From Dethiosulfatarculus sandiegensis (GTDB lineage Bacteria > Desulfobacterota > Desulfarculia > Desulfarculales > Desulfarculaceae), in assembly GCF_000931935.2 (NCBI RefSeq), contig NZ_AZAC01000010.1:102001-166000 (forward strand): 64,000 nucleotides of DNA, written 5' to 3'. Each line of letters starts with the position of its first letter. Position 1 is the stretch's first letter. The notes beneath the pieces were generated by a model. The model saw nothing but the letters and a program-made list of their open reading frames with translations, did no database searches and was not told where the DNA came from. Below, piece by piece: positions 1-9,033 of the stretch. The translations under genes were made by a program, and so were the position numbers.

Positions 1-606
1 AGACTGGACGCACAGTTGCTTTTGGGAGGCGCATTGGCTCGCAAGGGCGATTACAAGGCAGCGGAATCGGTCTTTGCCTCTTTAGCTAATCCGGCAAACT
101 GGCGTGGGGAGCGGCTGCCCTTTGACCTCTCCGGCTACCATGACACCGTGGCCGAAGTTTATGAGAGGGCGGGGATAAGCGAATTGGCCGACACCCATAG
201 AAAAACTGCCCGAAAATTGGCTCGGGAAAAGGGTCCGACTGTGGTCACCCAGGCCCGTATAGACGAACTTTCCAAGGAAGGCCTGGACATGGTGGAAAAG
301 GGTCTTTTCAGTAAAGGCCTTAAAAAATATCATGAGGCCCTGGCCCTGGATGATGCTTCACCGAGGGTGCAGTTTAATATTGGCATAGCGCTTATCCGCA
401 TGGAAAAAACAGGTGACGCTCAAAAGTTTTTAGTGGATGCGTTGATTAACGGAATATTGCGAAGGGACAGTGAGCTTACGCCCAAGGTGGTGAGGGTGTT
501 CGTGCGAATGGGCAAGGGTGAGCTGGTGCGCAACCTTTTAGACAAATACAAGGCAGAGCTGGCAGGCTCGGATTTGCTTGCTGAATTGCTTCCTGTTTTA
601 GACTGA
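1..606 (+). CDS. TPR-repeat protein, C-terminal part (5' truncated by window edge)
   Basis: The reading frame is open from the first base, so the start lies upstream of the window. The visible part of about 200 residues is alpha-helical and carries TPR-like helix pairs, for example around LSKEGLDMVEKGLFSKGLKK and the following VQFNIGIALIRMEKTGDAQK. No signal or catalytic motif is visible in the part present. TPR regions usually serve as protein-protein scaffolds; the partner cannot be inferred. It converges on the PASTA gene with only about 10 bases between the stops. Confidence 0.7.
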   Translation, partial: RLDAQLLLGGALARKGDYKAAESVFASLANPANWRGERLPFDLSGYHDTVAEVYERAGISELADTHRKTARKLAREKGPTVVTQARIDELSKEGLDMVEKGLFSKGLKKYHEALALDDASPRVQFNIGIALIRMEKTGDAQKFLVDALINGILRRDSELTPKVVRVFVRMGKGELVRNLLDKYKAELAGSDLLAELLPVLD

Positions 607-616
607 AAATCCTTTT

Positions 617-1285
617 TTATTTTACTTTTTCCCCTTCTTTTTCCTCTTCTTTTTCCTCTTCGGTTTCTTGGGGCTTTCTAAATCTGGGCAGAGGTAATTT
701 GCCTTTGTCCGCATCGCTTTCTTTGTATTTATAGACCCAGATGGAGATGACCGTACCCTTGGGGACCTGCATCTGGGGCATGGGATCTTGAAAAGCTATG
801 GTCCCGGCGGCCTTGCGGTTCTTAGTCGGCAGATTTTTAACAACAGCGATATCCAACTTTTTACTCCAGACCGTGGCCTGGGCCTCATATTGATGTTGTC
901 CCATGAGGCTGGGAACGCGGACATTATTGGTTTGTTCGGGTGGTGCTGAGGATTGGGGCTTGGAACCGGTTTTTCTCGTATGGTCCTGGGCATTGGTGTC
1001 GTAGTACCAAACCTTCACGGACTGGTTTCTGTCCCATAGGCGATGACCAGCCCTGGGTTCCTGCTTCATTACCTTGCCTTTCTGAGAGGGCAGGAGAGTG
1101 GGAACCGCAATGGTAATCATCTTCATTTTGGCCTGTTTAAGCGCCTTGCTTGCCTGGGCAAGGGTCAGTCCGCTCAAGTCGGGCACCCCGGACCCGGCCA
1201 AGGCGGGCAGGGCGGAGAAAAGAAAAAAAAGGCAGACAAGGGGTATTTGGGTCTTTAACCTATGGTGGAGACTGAAAAACCGCAT
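617..1285 (-). CDS. Periplasmic PASTA-domain protein
   Basis: A 222-residue protein with an N-terminal signal peptide (hydrophobic VCLFFLFSALPALA around residues 16-29). Two PASTA-like units follow: GVPDLSGLTLAQASKALKQA near residue 33 and VRVPSLMGQHQYEAQATVWS near residue 122, each with the usual P-x-L-x-G start. The tail is very Glu/Lys rich (EETEEEKEEEKEGEKVK type), so probably disordered. PASTA domains bind peptidoglycan or beta-lactams in PBP2x and Ser/Thr kinases; here there is no kinase or PBP domain. The neighbouring lytic transglycosylase supports a cell-wall role, but a terminator separates the two genes, so it is probably transcribed independently. Confidence 0.75.
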   Translation of the reverse strand: MRFFSLHHRLKTQIPLVCLFFLFSALPALAGSGVPDLSGLTLAQASKALKQAKMKMITIAVPTLLPSQKGKVMKQEPRAGHRLWDRNQSVKVWYYDTNAQDHTRKTGSKPQSSAPPEQTNNVRVPSLMGQHQYEAQATVWSKKLDIAVVKNLPTKNRKAAGTIAFQDPMPQMQVPKGTVISIWVYKYKESDADKGKLPLPRFRKPQETEEEKEEEKEGEKVK

Positions 1286-1332
1286 ATTTTCTCCCTGGCC
1301 GTTGCCTTTGATTCTGAGGAAAGTAAGCCGTT

Positions 1333-1379
1333 AAAAAAGGCCGCTACCTGCAATTTTACCATGCGGGTAACGGCCTTTG
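1333..1379 (-). terminator. Rho-independent terminator after mltD-like gene
   Basis: Read on the minus strand, AAAGGCCGTTACCCGC pairs with GCAGGTAGCGGCCTTTT around a short loop, followed by a run of T. It lies directly downstream of the transglycosylase gene and upstream of the PASTA gene. Confidence 0.75.
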
Positions 1380-1405
1380 TTAGAACGCTTTTGACTGTTT
1401 GTTTT

Positions 1406-3070
1406 CTAGCTGCCCCCGGTCCTGACTTTCAACAGATCGCCCGGAGTGAGCCTGGTGGAATTCAGGCTGTTCCAGCGGCGAAGGTTGGAGGTGGTTACAT
1501 TGAACCTGCGGGCTATCTTCCAGAGGCTGTCGCCGCGCCTCACCCGGTAGTTGATGGTTTTACCGGCTTCAGGCCTTGTTTTGGATTTGACCGCGGGCTG
1601 CACCTTGGACTCGGCCTTGGCCTGGGGTACATAGAGCACCAGTTTCTGTCCGGGGCTTAGCCTATTGCTGCGGCGTCCGTTCCAACGCTTTATCTGCTTG
1701 TAGTTCAGGCCGTAAGCCAGGGAGATGTCCCAGAGGGTGTCACCCCTTTTGACCGTGTGTACGATTTTGCGCTGGTTTCTGTGAGGAGCCTTGTAGGCCA
1801 CTGTCCTGGTCTTGCTCCCCTTGCTCGAGGCAACTGTGTTGCGGCTCTTTACATGGCTGCGTCCGCTGGGGGGAACATAAACCACCTGGCCGATGCGCAG
1901 CCGCCTGGGGTTCAGCCTGGGGTTCATGGCCATCAGGTCCGAAAGCCTCACCCCAAAGGACTGGGCAATGCGTCCCAGGGTGTCTCCCCGATGGACTTTC
2001 ACTTTAACCGCCCTGGCCCTGGCCGCCCTCTGTTTGGGGGTAAGCTTGGCATAGGCGGCATTAAAGGCAAGGGCCTTGCCTTTGGGTATCCTGAGTGTGT
2101 AAGTGCCGCCACCGGGCGGTGTGGACCATCTGCGCAGTTCCGGGTTTAAGTGTGATAATTCTTTGGACTTGACCCCGGCCAGCTTGGCTGCCACGGAAAG
2201 TGAGGTGCCTGCGTGGACCTTCACCGTATCGAATTCCAGGGGCGGTTCATACTTGATTTCTTCGAAACCGTATTTGCCCGGATCTTTGGCTATCAGCGCG
2301 GCCGCGATCATTTTGGGCACGTACTGTTTGGTTTCGCGCTTGAGGTAACGGCGGTTCCGCTGGCTGATATCCCAGAAGTTTTCGGCCTTGTACCTGGAAA
2401 GGGCTCTTCTGATCTTGGCTTCACCGGCGTTATAGGCAGCGGCGGCCAGATACCAGGAGTTGAACTCCTCATACAGGGCTTTCAAGTACTGGGCGGCCGC
2501 ATGAGTGGCCTTAACCGGGTCCCTGCGTTCATCCACCCAATAGTTGATTTTAAGGCCGTAGCGCTTGCCCGTGCCCCGGATAAACTGCCAGGGACCTACT
2601 GCGTGGGCCCTTGAATAAGCTCGGCAGGAAAAGCCGCTTTCGATCATGGCCAGGTAGACCAAGTCTTCGGGCAGGCCGTACTGCTTTAAGATGTCCGTCA
2701 TCATGGGCACATAGCGCCCTGAGCGGGAAAGCCAGTACTGAAAACGCTTGGGAATGCGATTCTGGAAATAATCCAGAAAGTAATTAACCTGTTTATTAAT
2801 AGTTATCGGTATGTCATAGGTTACTTCGGGTTCCTTGGCGTCTGCGGCCTCGGCCTTTTGGGAGGGGGTTATCTCCTTGGCAGCCAGTTCTTTCAGCTCT
2901 TGAGCGATCTGGGCCTCGATTTCTTTTTCCGGAGGCCTTGGTTTTTGAATCGCTTTAGGTTCGGCTTCGGTTTGCTGAGCCGTTTGCTGGGTTGTGGCAC
3001 ATCCTGCGAGAGCAAGAGATAAAAGCAGGCCAAGGGTTAGAAATCTGGGTGTAATCCGAGAGAGGGTCAT
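1406..3070 (-). CDS. mltD: Membrane-bound lytic murein transglycosylase D with three LysM domains
   Basis: A lipoprotein of about 554 residues from the ATG at 3070, which has AAAGGATC upstream; an in-frame codon at 3094 is less likely. The signal peptide ends in lipobox LALAGC. The SLT domain (about residues 105-230) holds the catalytic Glu in AMIESGF and the GPWQFI motif typical of goose-type transglycosylases. Three LysM repeats follow: KVHRGDTLGRIAQSFGV, HTVKRGDTLWDISLAYGL and YRVRRGDSLWKIARRFNV. The enzyme cleaves peptidoglycan to 1,6-anhydromuropeptides, anchored at the inner face of the outer membrane. Length and domain order match MltD (about 450 residues with two LysM in E. coli), with one extra LysM here. 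Confidence 0.93.
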   Translation of the reverse strand: MTLSRITPRFLTLGLLLSLALAGCATTQQTAQQTEAEPKAIQKPRPPEKEIEAQIAQELKELAAKEITPSQKAEAADAKEPEVTYDIPITINKQVNYFLDYFQNRIPKRFQYWLSRSGRYVPMMTDILKQYGLPEDLVYLAMIESGFSCRAYSRAHAVGPWQFIRGTGKRYGLKINYWVDERRDPVKATHAAAQYLKALYEEFNSWYLAAAAYNAGEAKIRRALSRYKAENFWDISQRNRRYLKRETKQYVPKMIAAALIAKDPGKYGFEEIKYEPPLEFDTVKVHAGTSLSVAAKLAGVKSKELSHLNPELRRWSTPPGGGTYTLRIPKGKALAFNAAYAKLTPKQRAARARAVKVKVHRGDTLGRIAQSFGVRLSDLMAMNPRLNPRRLRIGQVVYVPPSGRSHVKSRNTVASSKGSKTRTVAYKAPHRNQRKIVHTVKRGDTLWDISLAYGLNYKQIKRWNGRRSNRLSPGQKLVLYVPQAKAESKVQPAVKSKTRPEAGKTINYRVRRGDSLWKIARRFNVTTSNLRRWNSLNSTRLTPGDLLKVRTGGS

Positions 3071-3250
3071 ACTATGATCCTTTGGCAATATCAAAACGAT
3101 TAGATCACTTATTAGCAGATACGCCCAATTCTGTAAACCCCCAAGAATGATACGGGCGAAAAAACATGTAAAATTGGAAAATATTATTTGGCAAAAAACA
3201 CCTAATCTTTACGGGGTAATGATGGAAGTAAAAAATTTCATCGGTTGGAT

Positions 3251-3279
3251 TTGACTAGACCATAGAGTAAAGATAGGAT
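3251..3279 (+). promoter_or_regulatory. Sigma-70 type promoter for dsbD-like gene
   Basis: TTGACT at 3251-3256, a 17-base spacer and TAGGAT at 3274-3279. This is a good match to the housekeeping consensus, about 50 bases upstream of the dsbD-like start. The rest of the gap back to 3071 is AT-rich with no other signal seen. Confidence 0.55.
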
Positions 3280-3332
3280 TAATCTGTTACTTCCAGCTAC
3301 ATTATATCCCTAAAAAGCAGGGGAAATGCAAG

Positions 3333-5147
3333 ATGAAAAACAATTATATAAAAGATAAATATACCCGGTCTAAAATTAGAATATCTGTTTTGTTCCTTTT
3401 CTTAATTTCTATGATATTTCTATTGGTTTCACCTGTCCAGGCTAAACAATCGGCCTCGAACCAGGCTATGTTGATCCCCATGGTAAACGGTTATCAGACC
3501 GGGGAACAGGGACCCTTATTTATACTTTTGAAAAACATTTTCCCCCCTGACTTCAAGGTTAAAAACCAAAATATTAAGGCAAGCCTTTTATTTGCTGAAA
3601 ATTCTGGCTTTGAGGCCGAGTTTTTAATCTTTGAAGAGGTCAATTCGGAAATGATCCCCAAGGGGATTTGGGTTGCTGGTTTTAAACTGTCTTTACCGGA
3701 TGGCATTGCAAGGGGAAAAACAGTTAAAAAAGCAACCTTATTGCTCCATGAGCAAAAGAAACAGGTGGCGTCTATTAACCTGTCCCTACCTTTAAACGTA
3801 TTGCCCGAAGGGGAAAGCCCCAGACTTCTGAGTCCGGAAATGGCAGCGAGCTTGGGGATGACGCCGGATGCCCTTTCGAATAAAACCATGGCTAAGGTAG
3901 ATAATTCCAAAAAGGATGCCGACGACTGGCAAGACAAATCCATCTGGCTGGTTTTGCTGTTGGTTTTCGGCGGGGGCCTTGCCTTGAACCTGACCCCTTG
4001 CGTTTATCCTCTGATTCCCATAACCATCAGCTTTTTTGGCGGAAGGTCCCAGGGCTCCAAGGGGTTGATGGCTGCCAACTCCCTGGTCTATCTCGGCGGC
4101 CTTTGCCTGACCTATACGGTTATCGGCGCCTTGATAGCCCTTACCGGCCAGATGCTGGGCCAGGCTCTGACCTGGCCGCCGGTGGTTCTGTTTGTGGCCC
4201 TGATACTGGTGGTCATGGCCTTTTCCATGTTCGGTCTGTGGGAGATAAGGCTTCCGGCCGGTCTTAACCGTGTGGCCTCGGCCAACCGAAGCGGCATCCT
4301 GGGCACCTTTGTCATGGGCCTAACCGTGGGGCTCTTGGCAGCTCCCTGCGTGGGCCCCTTTGTGGTCTCCCTCATGACCCATGTGGCCACGGTGGGCCGC
4401 TTGGATTACGGACTTTTGGTGTTTTTCGTCTTTTCCCTGGGTTTGGGCCTGCCGCTTACCGTGCTGGCCTTTTTCTCGGGTTCCATTGCCGGGTTGCCCG
4501 GGGCCGGGGATTGGATGGTCTGGGTGCGCCGCTTTTTTGGAGTGGTGCTTTTGATCATGGCCCTTTATGTGCTCAAGCCGGTTTTGGGCCAGGCGGCCTT
4601 TGACTGGGGCCTGGTGGCGATTGGTCTTGCGGGAGCGGTTTACCTGGGCTTTTTTGAAAAAAGCGGGAAGGGAAAGTTTTTGGCTTTTAAACGAATATTT
4701 GCCGTTATTGCTTTAATGGCTGTGGCTGTCTTTGGCTGGTTCACCTTGTATCCCACATTTGTTTCTCAACCGGGCGCTTCCCATGCGGCCTGGCAGGCCT
4801 TCAGTCCGGCGGTGCTGGATAAGGCCGCCAAAGAGAATAAACCCGTGGTGGTGGATTTCGCGGCTGACTGGTGCATGCCCTGCAAACAGATGGATGCCAC
4901 TGTCTTCAGTGACCAGAAAGTCATAAAGGCTATGGGGGATTTTGTCATGGTGCGGGCCGACGTGACCAACGGAGCCTCCCCCGACCTGAAGCCCTATGCA
5001 GCCAAATGGCGCTTACGCGGGGTGCCGACCCTGATATTCCTGGACAGTCGGGGAAACTGGCTAAAGGACCTGACCATAGTGGGGGCAGTGCCCAAAGAGG
5101 TGGTTCTGGAGCGCCTAAACCGGGTAAGGGAGCGTTCCGGCGGTTAA
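3333..5147 (+). CDS. dsbD: Thiol:disulfide interchange protein DsbD-like
   Basis: A 604-residue inner-membrane protein that moves electrons from cytoplasmic thioredoxin to the periplasm. Order: signal segment (about 17-38), periplasmic beta domain (about 45-185), eight-helix transmembrane domain (about 200-465) with the paired cysteines in LNLTPCVYPL and AAPCVGPF, and a periplasmic thioredoxin domain with the active site DWCMPCKQ (about 508-515). The N-terminal domain contains no cysteine at all, so the Cys pair that DsbD-alpha normally uses is missing. Its DNA (3333 to about 3950) is also clearly AT-richer than the rest of the gene. The reductase core should still work, passing electrons to a separate periplasmic acceptor. 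Confidence 0.9.
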   Translation: MKNNYIKDKYTRSKIRISVLFLFLISMIFLLVSPVQAKQSASNQAMLIPMVNGYQTGEQGPLFILLKNIFPPDFKVKNQNIKASLLFAENSGFEAEFLIFEEVNSEMIPKGIWVAGFKLSLPDGIARGKTVKKATLLLHEQKKQVASINLSLPLNVLPEGESPRLLSPEMAASLGMTPDALSNKTMAKVDNSKKDADDWQDKSIWLVLLLVFGGGLALNLTPCVYPLIPITISFFGGRSQGSKGLMAANSLVYLGGLCLTYTVIGALIALTGQMLGQALTWPPVVLFVALILVVMAFSMFGLWEIRLPAGLNRVASANRSGILGTFVMGLTVGLLAAPCVGPFVVSLMTHVATVGRLDYGLLVFFVFSLGLGLPLTVLAFFSGSIAGLPGAGDWMVWVRRFFGVVLLIMALYVLKPVLGQAAFDWGLVAIGLAGAVYLGFFEKSGKGKFLAFKRIFAVIALMAVAVFGWFTLYPTFVSQPGASHAAWQAFSPAVLDKAAKENKPVVVDFAADWCMPCKQMDATVFSDQKVIKAMGDFVMVRADVTNGASPDLKPYAAKWRLRGVPTLIFLDSRGNWLKDLTIVGAVPKEVVLERLNRVRERSGG

Positions 5148-5167
5148 GGTCTGTTACAAGAGTTGTT

Positions 5168-5196
5168 AACGGCTCGCCGGGGTAGGCGGGCCGTTA
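5168..5196 (+). promoter_or_regulatory. Hairpin in front of adenine deaminase
   Basis: AACGGCTCGCC and GGCGGGCCGTT form an 11-bp stem (one G-U) around GGGGTA. No T-run follows, so it is not a typical terminator. It sits between the dsbD stop and the Shine-Dalgarno AAAGGAGG of ade, where it could be a leader structure or a 3'-end stabiliser of the dsbD message. Confidence 0.4.
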
Positions 5197-5213
5197 CGGC
5201 AAAAGGAGGACTT

Positions 5214-6983
5214 ATGTCTCCCTTGGGCGGCGAGTTGACTAAACCTGCGGTTATTCATGACCTGGTCTCCACCGCCCTGGGCGAAGAGGCCGCCGACCTG
5301 GTGGTTAAAGGGGTTAGGCCGGTAAATGTCTATCTTGAAAAAGTCGAGCCTCCAACTTGCCTGGCCGTGCGCCATGGCCGCATAGCCGCCTTGGGGCCTC
5401 TGAAAAAAGCCTGGATCGGCCCGCATACCCAAGTTGTGGAGGCAGGGGAAAGTTATCTTCTACCGGGTCTTATTGACGCCCACACCCATCTGGATTCCAT
5501 TTTTCAACTGGGAGCTTTTACTCCCTATGCCCTGGCCCACGGCAATACCTGCGCCGTAACCGAGACCGCCATGATGGCAGGGGCCTGGGGAAAAGCCGGG
5601 GTGGATTTATTTCTCAAGGAGGCCGCTCGGCAAAAGATGCGGCTATTTTTTTTGGCCCCGCCCCTTACTCCTCCCCTGCCGGAGCTGGAAACCAGCGCCG
5701 ACTTCAGTGCAAAAGAATTTGAAGAACTTTTAACGAGCCCGGAGTGCCTGGGCATAGGCGAGACCTACTGGACAGCGGTGACGGATCATGACCCCAGGGT
5801 GGGCAGGTTTTTCAGTCTGGCTCAAAACCTGAATAAAACCCAGGAGGGGCATGCTGCCGGGGCTAAAGGTGACCGTCTGGTCGCCTATGCCGCGGCGGGT
5901 GTCACCAGCTGCCATGAGGCGATCACAGGCCCGGAGGCCCTGGAAAGGCTCAGGCTGGGAATTGCCGTGCAGGTCAGGGAAGGGTTTGTGCGCAAGGAGA
6001 TGGATGAGGTGGTTCCTTCCTTGCGCGATTTGCCGGACACCAGGCAGGTGATGCTGGTTACAGACCTGGCTCCCCTGGATGGCCTGGCCGAAAACGGAGC
6101 CATGAACCCTTTATTGCAAAAGGCCGTGGAGATGGGAGTGAACCCGGCCCGGGCCGTGGCCTGGTGCAGCTTGAACCCCGCCCGTTATTTTGGATTGCGA
6201 CGCCTGGGCGGCCTTGCTCCGGGTAATTGGGCGGATTTTTGGCTGGCAGGGGATCTGGAAAAATTTAAAGCCCAAAAAGTATATTTAGCCGGTGAGTGCG
6301 TCGCGGAAAACGGCATCCCCCTTGACCCTGACACCAGGGTAGACTACCCGGAGTCCGCCCGCCGGACCATGCAATGCAAAAGGCCGGAGGCTGCGGATTT
6401 TTCGATTAAGGCGCAAGGACCGGAAGTCCGGGCAAGAGTCTCTGTCATAGTCTCGAGCACCATAACCAAAGAAGCTGTCCATGAGCTTTGTGTGGAAAAT
6501 GGCCTGGTCAAGCCCGACCCCAAAAGGGACATTCTCAAGATGGGGGTTTTTAATCGTCATGTCCGGGATGCCGCACCGGCCCTGGGCTTTGTTCAGGGTT
6601 GGGGAATCAAAAGCGGCGCCTTGGCCACCACGCTTTTATGGGACGCCAACAACCTGTTGGTTTTGGGGGCCTCGGACAGGGAGATGGCCCTGGCCGCCGG
6701 CCGGGCCCACGAGCTGGGGGGCGGTGTGGTGGTGGCTAAAGGGGCGGAGATCCTGGCTGAGCATGCCATGCCCATCGCCGGCATTATTTCGGACAGGCCC
6801 CTTAGCCGGATAGTTTTGGAGCAAAAGGCCTGTGAACAGGCGTTGCGCAGCCTGGGCTGTGGGCTTATCGATCCCCTGTTGACCGTCCAGACCTTGTCTT
6901 TTACTGGTTTACCCTTTATCCGCCTTACGGATAAAGGGTTGGTGGATATCAAAACCGGAACCCGCTTGGAGGTGCTTCTGTGA
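5214..6983 (+). CDS. ade: Adenine deaminase
   Basis: Hydrolyses adenine to hypoxanthine and ammonia in purine salvage. Starting at the ATG at 5214 (AAAGGAGG four bases upstream) gives 589 residues, the length of E. coli Ade (588); an in-frame TTG at 5163 would add 17 unconserved residues. The amidohydrolase metal motif DAHTHLDS is near residue 88, the second metal region is around TSCHEAITG, and the late conserved block has VQGWGIKSGALATT. The C-terminal part around GGGVVVAKGAEILAEHAMPI is typical of Ade rather than other amidohydrolases. The stop overlaps the GTG of the next gene by four bases, so translation is probably coupled. Confidence 0.93.
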   Translation: MSPLGGELTKPAVIHDLVSTALGEEAADLVVKGVRPVNVYLEKVEPPTCLAVRHGRIAALGPLKKAWIGPHTQVVEAGESYLLPGLIDAHTHLDSIFQLGAFTPYALAHGNTCAVTETAMMAGAWGKAGVDLFLKEAARQKMRLFFLAPPLTPPLPELETSADFSAKEFEELLTSPECLGIGETYWTAVTDHDPRVGRFFSLAQNLNKTQEGHAAGAKGDRLVAYAAAGVTSCHEAITGPEALERLRLGIAVQVREGFVRKEMDEVVPSLRDLPDTRQVMLVTDLAPLDGLAENGAMNPLLQKAVEMGVNPARAVAWCSLNPARYFGLRRLGGLAPGNWADFWLAGDLEKFKAQKVYLAGECVAENGIPLDPDTRVDYPESARRTMQCKRPEAADFSIKAQGPEVRARVSVIVSSTITKEAVHELCVENGLVKPDPKRDILKMGVFNRHVRDAAPALGFVQGWGIKSGALATTLLWDANNLLVLGASDREMALAAGRAHELGGGVVVAKGAEILAEHAMPIAGIISDRPLSRIVLEQKACEQALRSLGCGLIDPLLTVQTLSFTGLPFIRLTDKGLVDIKTGTRLEVLL

Positions 6984-8224
6984 GTAGGTCTCGATATCTG
7001 ATTAATTTTGTCGGTTTAATTATATTTTCAGTTGTTTTTTTAAACTTAAACGCCTGGGCCCTGGATGAATTAAGGCTTCAGGGAAAGATTTCAGGCCCCG
7101 GTGGAGAGGCGGTGGCCGGAGCTTTGATAAGTGATGGGCACCAGGTGAAGATCAGCTTGGCTAAAGGCGAATTTGAGATCAAGACCAGGCCGGGCCGCAT
7201 CCTGGCAATCACCGCGCCTTCCGGTTATGCGGTCAAGGGCGACTGGTGGTGGCCGGTTGAAAAGTTCAAGAAATCCGGGCAAACCGTCAACCTTGTAAAG
7301 GTCCATTACGGTAAGGAGATAAGAATAGCCGCACTTTCCGATCCCCATCTTTGTTCAAAGGAGGCGCCGCCCGACTGGGAGGTAAAGCCCGGATACCTGG
7401 AAACACCGATGCGCACCTGGGCCAAGGTGGCCCGCCAGCTAAAGGATTTCCGGCCTCATTTAAGCCTGGTGGCGGGTGATATCTGTATGGATGCCGAACA
7501 CAAAAAAACTGCCCACACCAAGGCTCAGATGCTCTTGGCCTGCCAGGCGGTGGGAATGCTGCCTCAACCGGTGCGTTGCCTGCCGGGCAACCATGACGTT
7601 CGCTATGGATTTGAAGAGCCCTGGGGAGTGAATTTAAGTTCCTGGCGAAACTACCTGGGACCATCCAGACAGGTTTACATTGTTGAAAATATTTGTCTTA
7701 TCATGCTGGACAATATGCATCTCGGCAGAAATTACAAGGACAAGCCGAAAAATACCGGCGCTTGCTCGGAAGACACCGTTAATTGGTTGGGAAATCTGGT
7801 CCAGGTCTTGCCCAAAGATTTACATGTCCTGGTTTTAAGTCACTTTCCGTTGTTTTCTCCATTATCCGGGGTTAACCCCCTTAGAAAAGGCTCCCTGGTA
7901 AAGACGCCAAAGGCTCCGGGTTTTGCCCTGCGTAATGTGGATCAAAAGGCAAAACAGGTGATTGAACTTTTGGGTGAGCGGCCGATTTTGGGCTTGATAA
8001 ACGGACATGAACATGCCTATCAGACCAGCACCCTGTTCACTGCCCAAGGTGCATTAAGGGCCATTGGCCTGCCGAGTGTCTGCGGGTTTTGGTGGGCCGG
8101 TGACATGCCTTTCGGCAGCCGGAAATTCCCCCCGGGTTATCTTAAAATCAAGCTTAATCTGGCCGGGGAGAAACCTGTTCTGGATACGGAGTTTGTGCCG
8201 GTGATTTACGCTCGCGTTAAATAA
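6980..8224 (+). CDS. Secreted calcineurin-like metallophosphoesterase
   Basis: 414 residues. A signal peptide (about 1-28, ending NAWA) and a small beta domain of carboxypeptidase-regulatory type (about 30-105) precede a metallophosphatase domain. All core metal motifs are present in order: SDPHLC, AGDICMD, PGNHDVR, LSHFPL and NGHEH. A C-terminal beta extension follows, as in bacterial proteins of the PF16370/PF16371 architecture (recalled, not searched). The start is GTG overlapping the ade stop. A periplasmic phosphoesterase coupled to adenine deaminase suggests scavenging of external phosphorylated purines, but the substrate is not shown by the sequence. Confidence 0.82.
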   Translation: MSRSRYLINFVGLIIFSVVFLNLNAWALDELRLQGKISGPGGEAVAGALISDGHQVKISLAKGEFEIKTRPGRILAITAPSGYAVKGDWWWPVEKFKKSGQTVNLVKVHYGKEIRIAALSDPHLCSKEAPPDWEVKPGYLETPMRTWAKVARQLKDFRPHLSLVAGDICMDAEHKKTAHTKAQMLLACQAVGMLPQPVRCLPGNHDVRYGFEEPWGVNLSSWRNYLGPSRQVYIVENICLIMLDNMHLGRNYKDKPKNTGACSEDTVNWLGNLVQVLPKDLHVLVLSHFPLFSPLSGVNPLRKGSLVKTPKAPGFALRNVDQKAKQVIELLGERPILGLINGHEHAYQTSTLFTAQGALRAIGLPSVCGFWWAGDMPFGSRKFPPGYLKIKLNLAGEKPVLDTEFVPVIYARVK

Positions 8225-8232
8225 AATATGCT

Positions 8233-8255
8233 CTGCCCGGCTTTGGGCCGGGCCT
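8233..8255 (+). terminator. Short GC hairpin after phosphoesterase gene
   Basis: GCCCGGC at 8235-8241 pairs with GCCGGGC at 8247-8253 about 10 bases after the stop. There is no T-run, so termination strength is uncertain. Confidence 0.45.
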
Positions 8256-9033
8256 ATTGCAATCCATTGGCGGTAAGGTTTTTTCACAATAGTAATTCGC
8301 TTTGTTTTTAGTCGGTTGGCTAATGTTTTAACCACCTGTGCCAGCTTTTTTGGGAAAGGAAAAAACCTTAAATTTTTTGGCTGGGGAAACCCGGTTTTAT
8401 TAGGATTAATGCAGATCAAAGGAGTATGTCTGCCGGGTTTTACGGCGTTGAATCATAAAAGGTAATTTTAAGTAATTGACCGGGTGAATTTTGACTCCTT
8501 GCCGCTTATTCCACTCTTCAAGGCCTGGCCGGGTCTGATGGATTGGACAAGTATTTAATTGCTAAAAGGCGCCTATATAAACCCTTTTGCTGAACACATG
8601 CGTCCGGTTAGTGGAAAAACAGGATAATTACCTGAAATTAAAAGACAGAACAGGATATGAGACAATGGGTTCCATTAGCTTGCATAGATGAAGTCAATAT
8701 TTAAGTTTCCTTTCGTTTGCATGATTGGTGGACCTCAAGCAACATTTGGGGCGGCTAACAAAACCCTTTAAGGGTTTCGTTGAGGACAAGGAAGTTTAGT
8801 TCTAACGGTGGAGGCTTTGAATGTTTTTGAGTGAGATTCAAATAACTCATCAGTATCAAGGTGTTTCTGATCTCTTGGGACATAGAGAAGTTGTTTTGCT
8901 ACTGGGAGGAATGTCAATCCCGGGGTCATGCTAACATAGGGACTGTGGAGGATAAAATTGCATAAGATTTCGCTTAGATGTAGCATATATAGTATGTATA
9001 AGTAAATTAAGCGCAATGGGTGGTGTAAGCTTC
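8256..9033. other. Long AT-rich intergenic region at left edge of the restriction-modification island
   Basis: About 780 bases with no convincing gene. The only longer frame (82 codons on the minus strand, 8768-9016) has no Shine-Dalgarno sequence and no recognisable product. A near-perfect inverted repeat AAACCCTT/AAGGGTTT lies at 8760-8777. No tRNA or integrase remnant was found. The base composition changes here from the GC-rich left flank to the AT-rich island, which fits acquired DNA. Confidence 0.5.

Noticed and set aside
8768-9016. 82-codon minus-strand open frame in the island edge
   Set aside because: No Shine-Dalgarno sequence, no recognisable product, and composition typical of non-coding AT-rich DNA.
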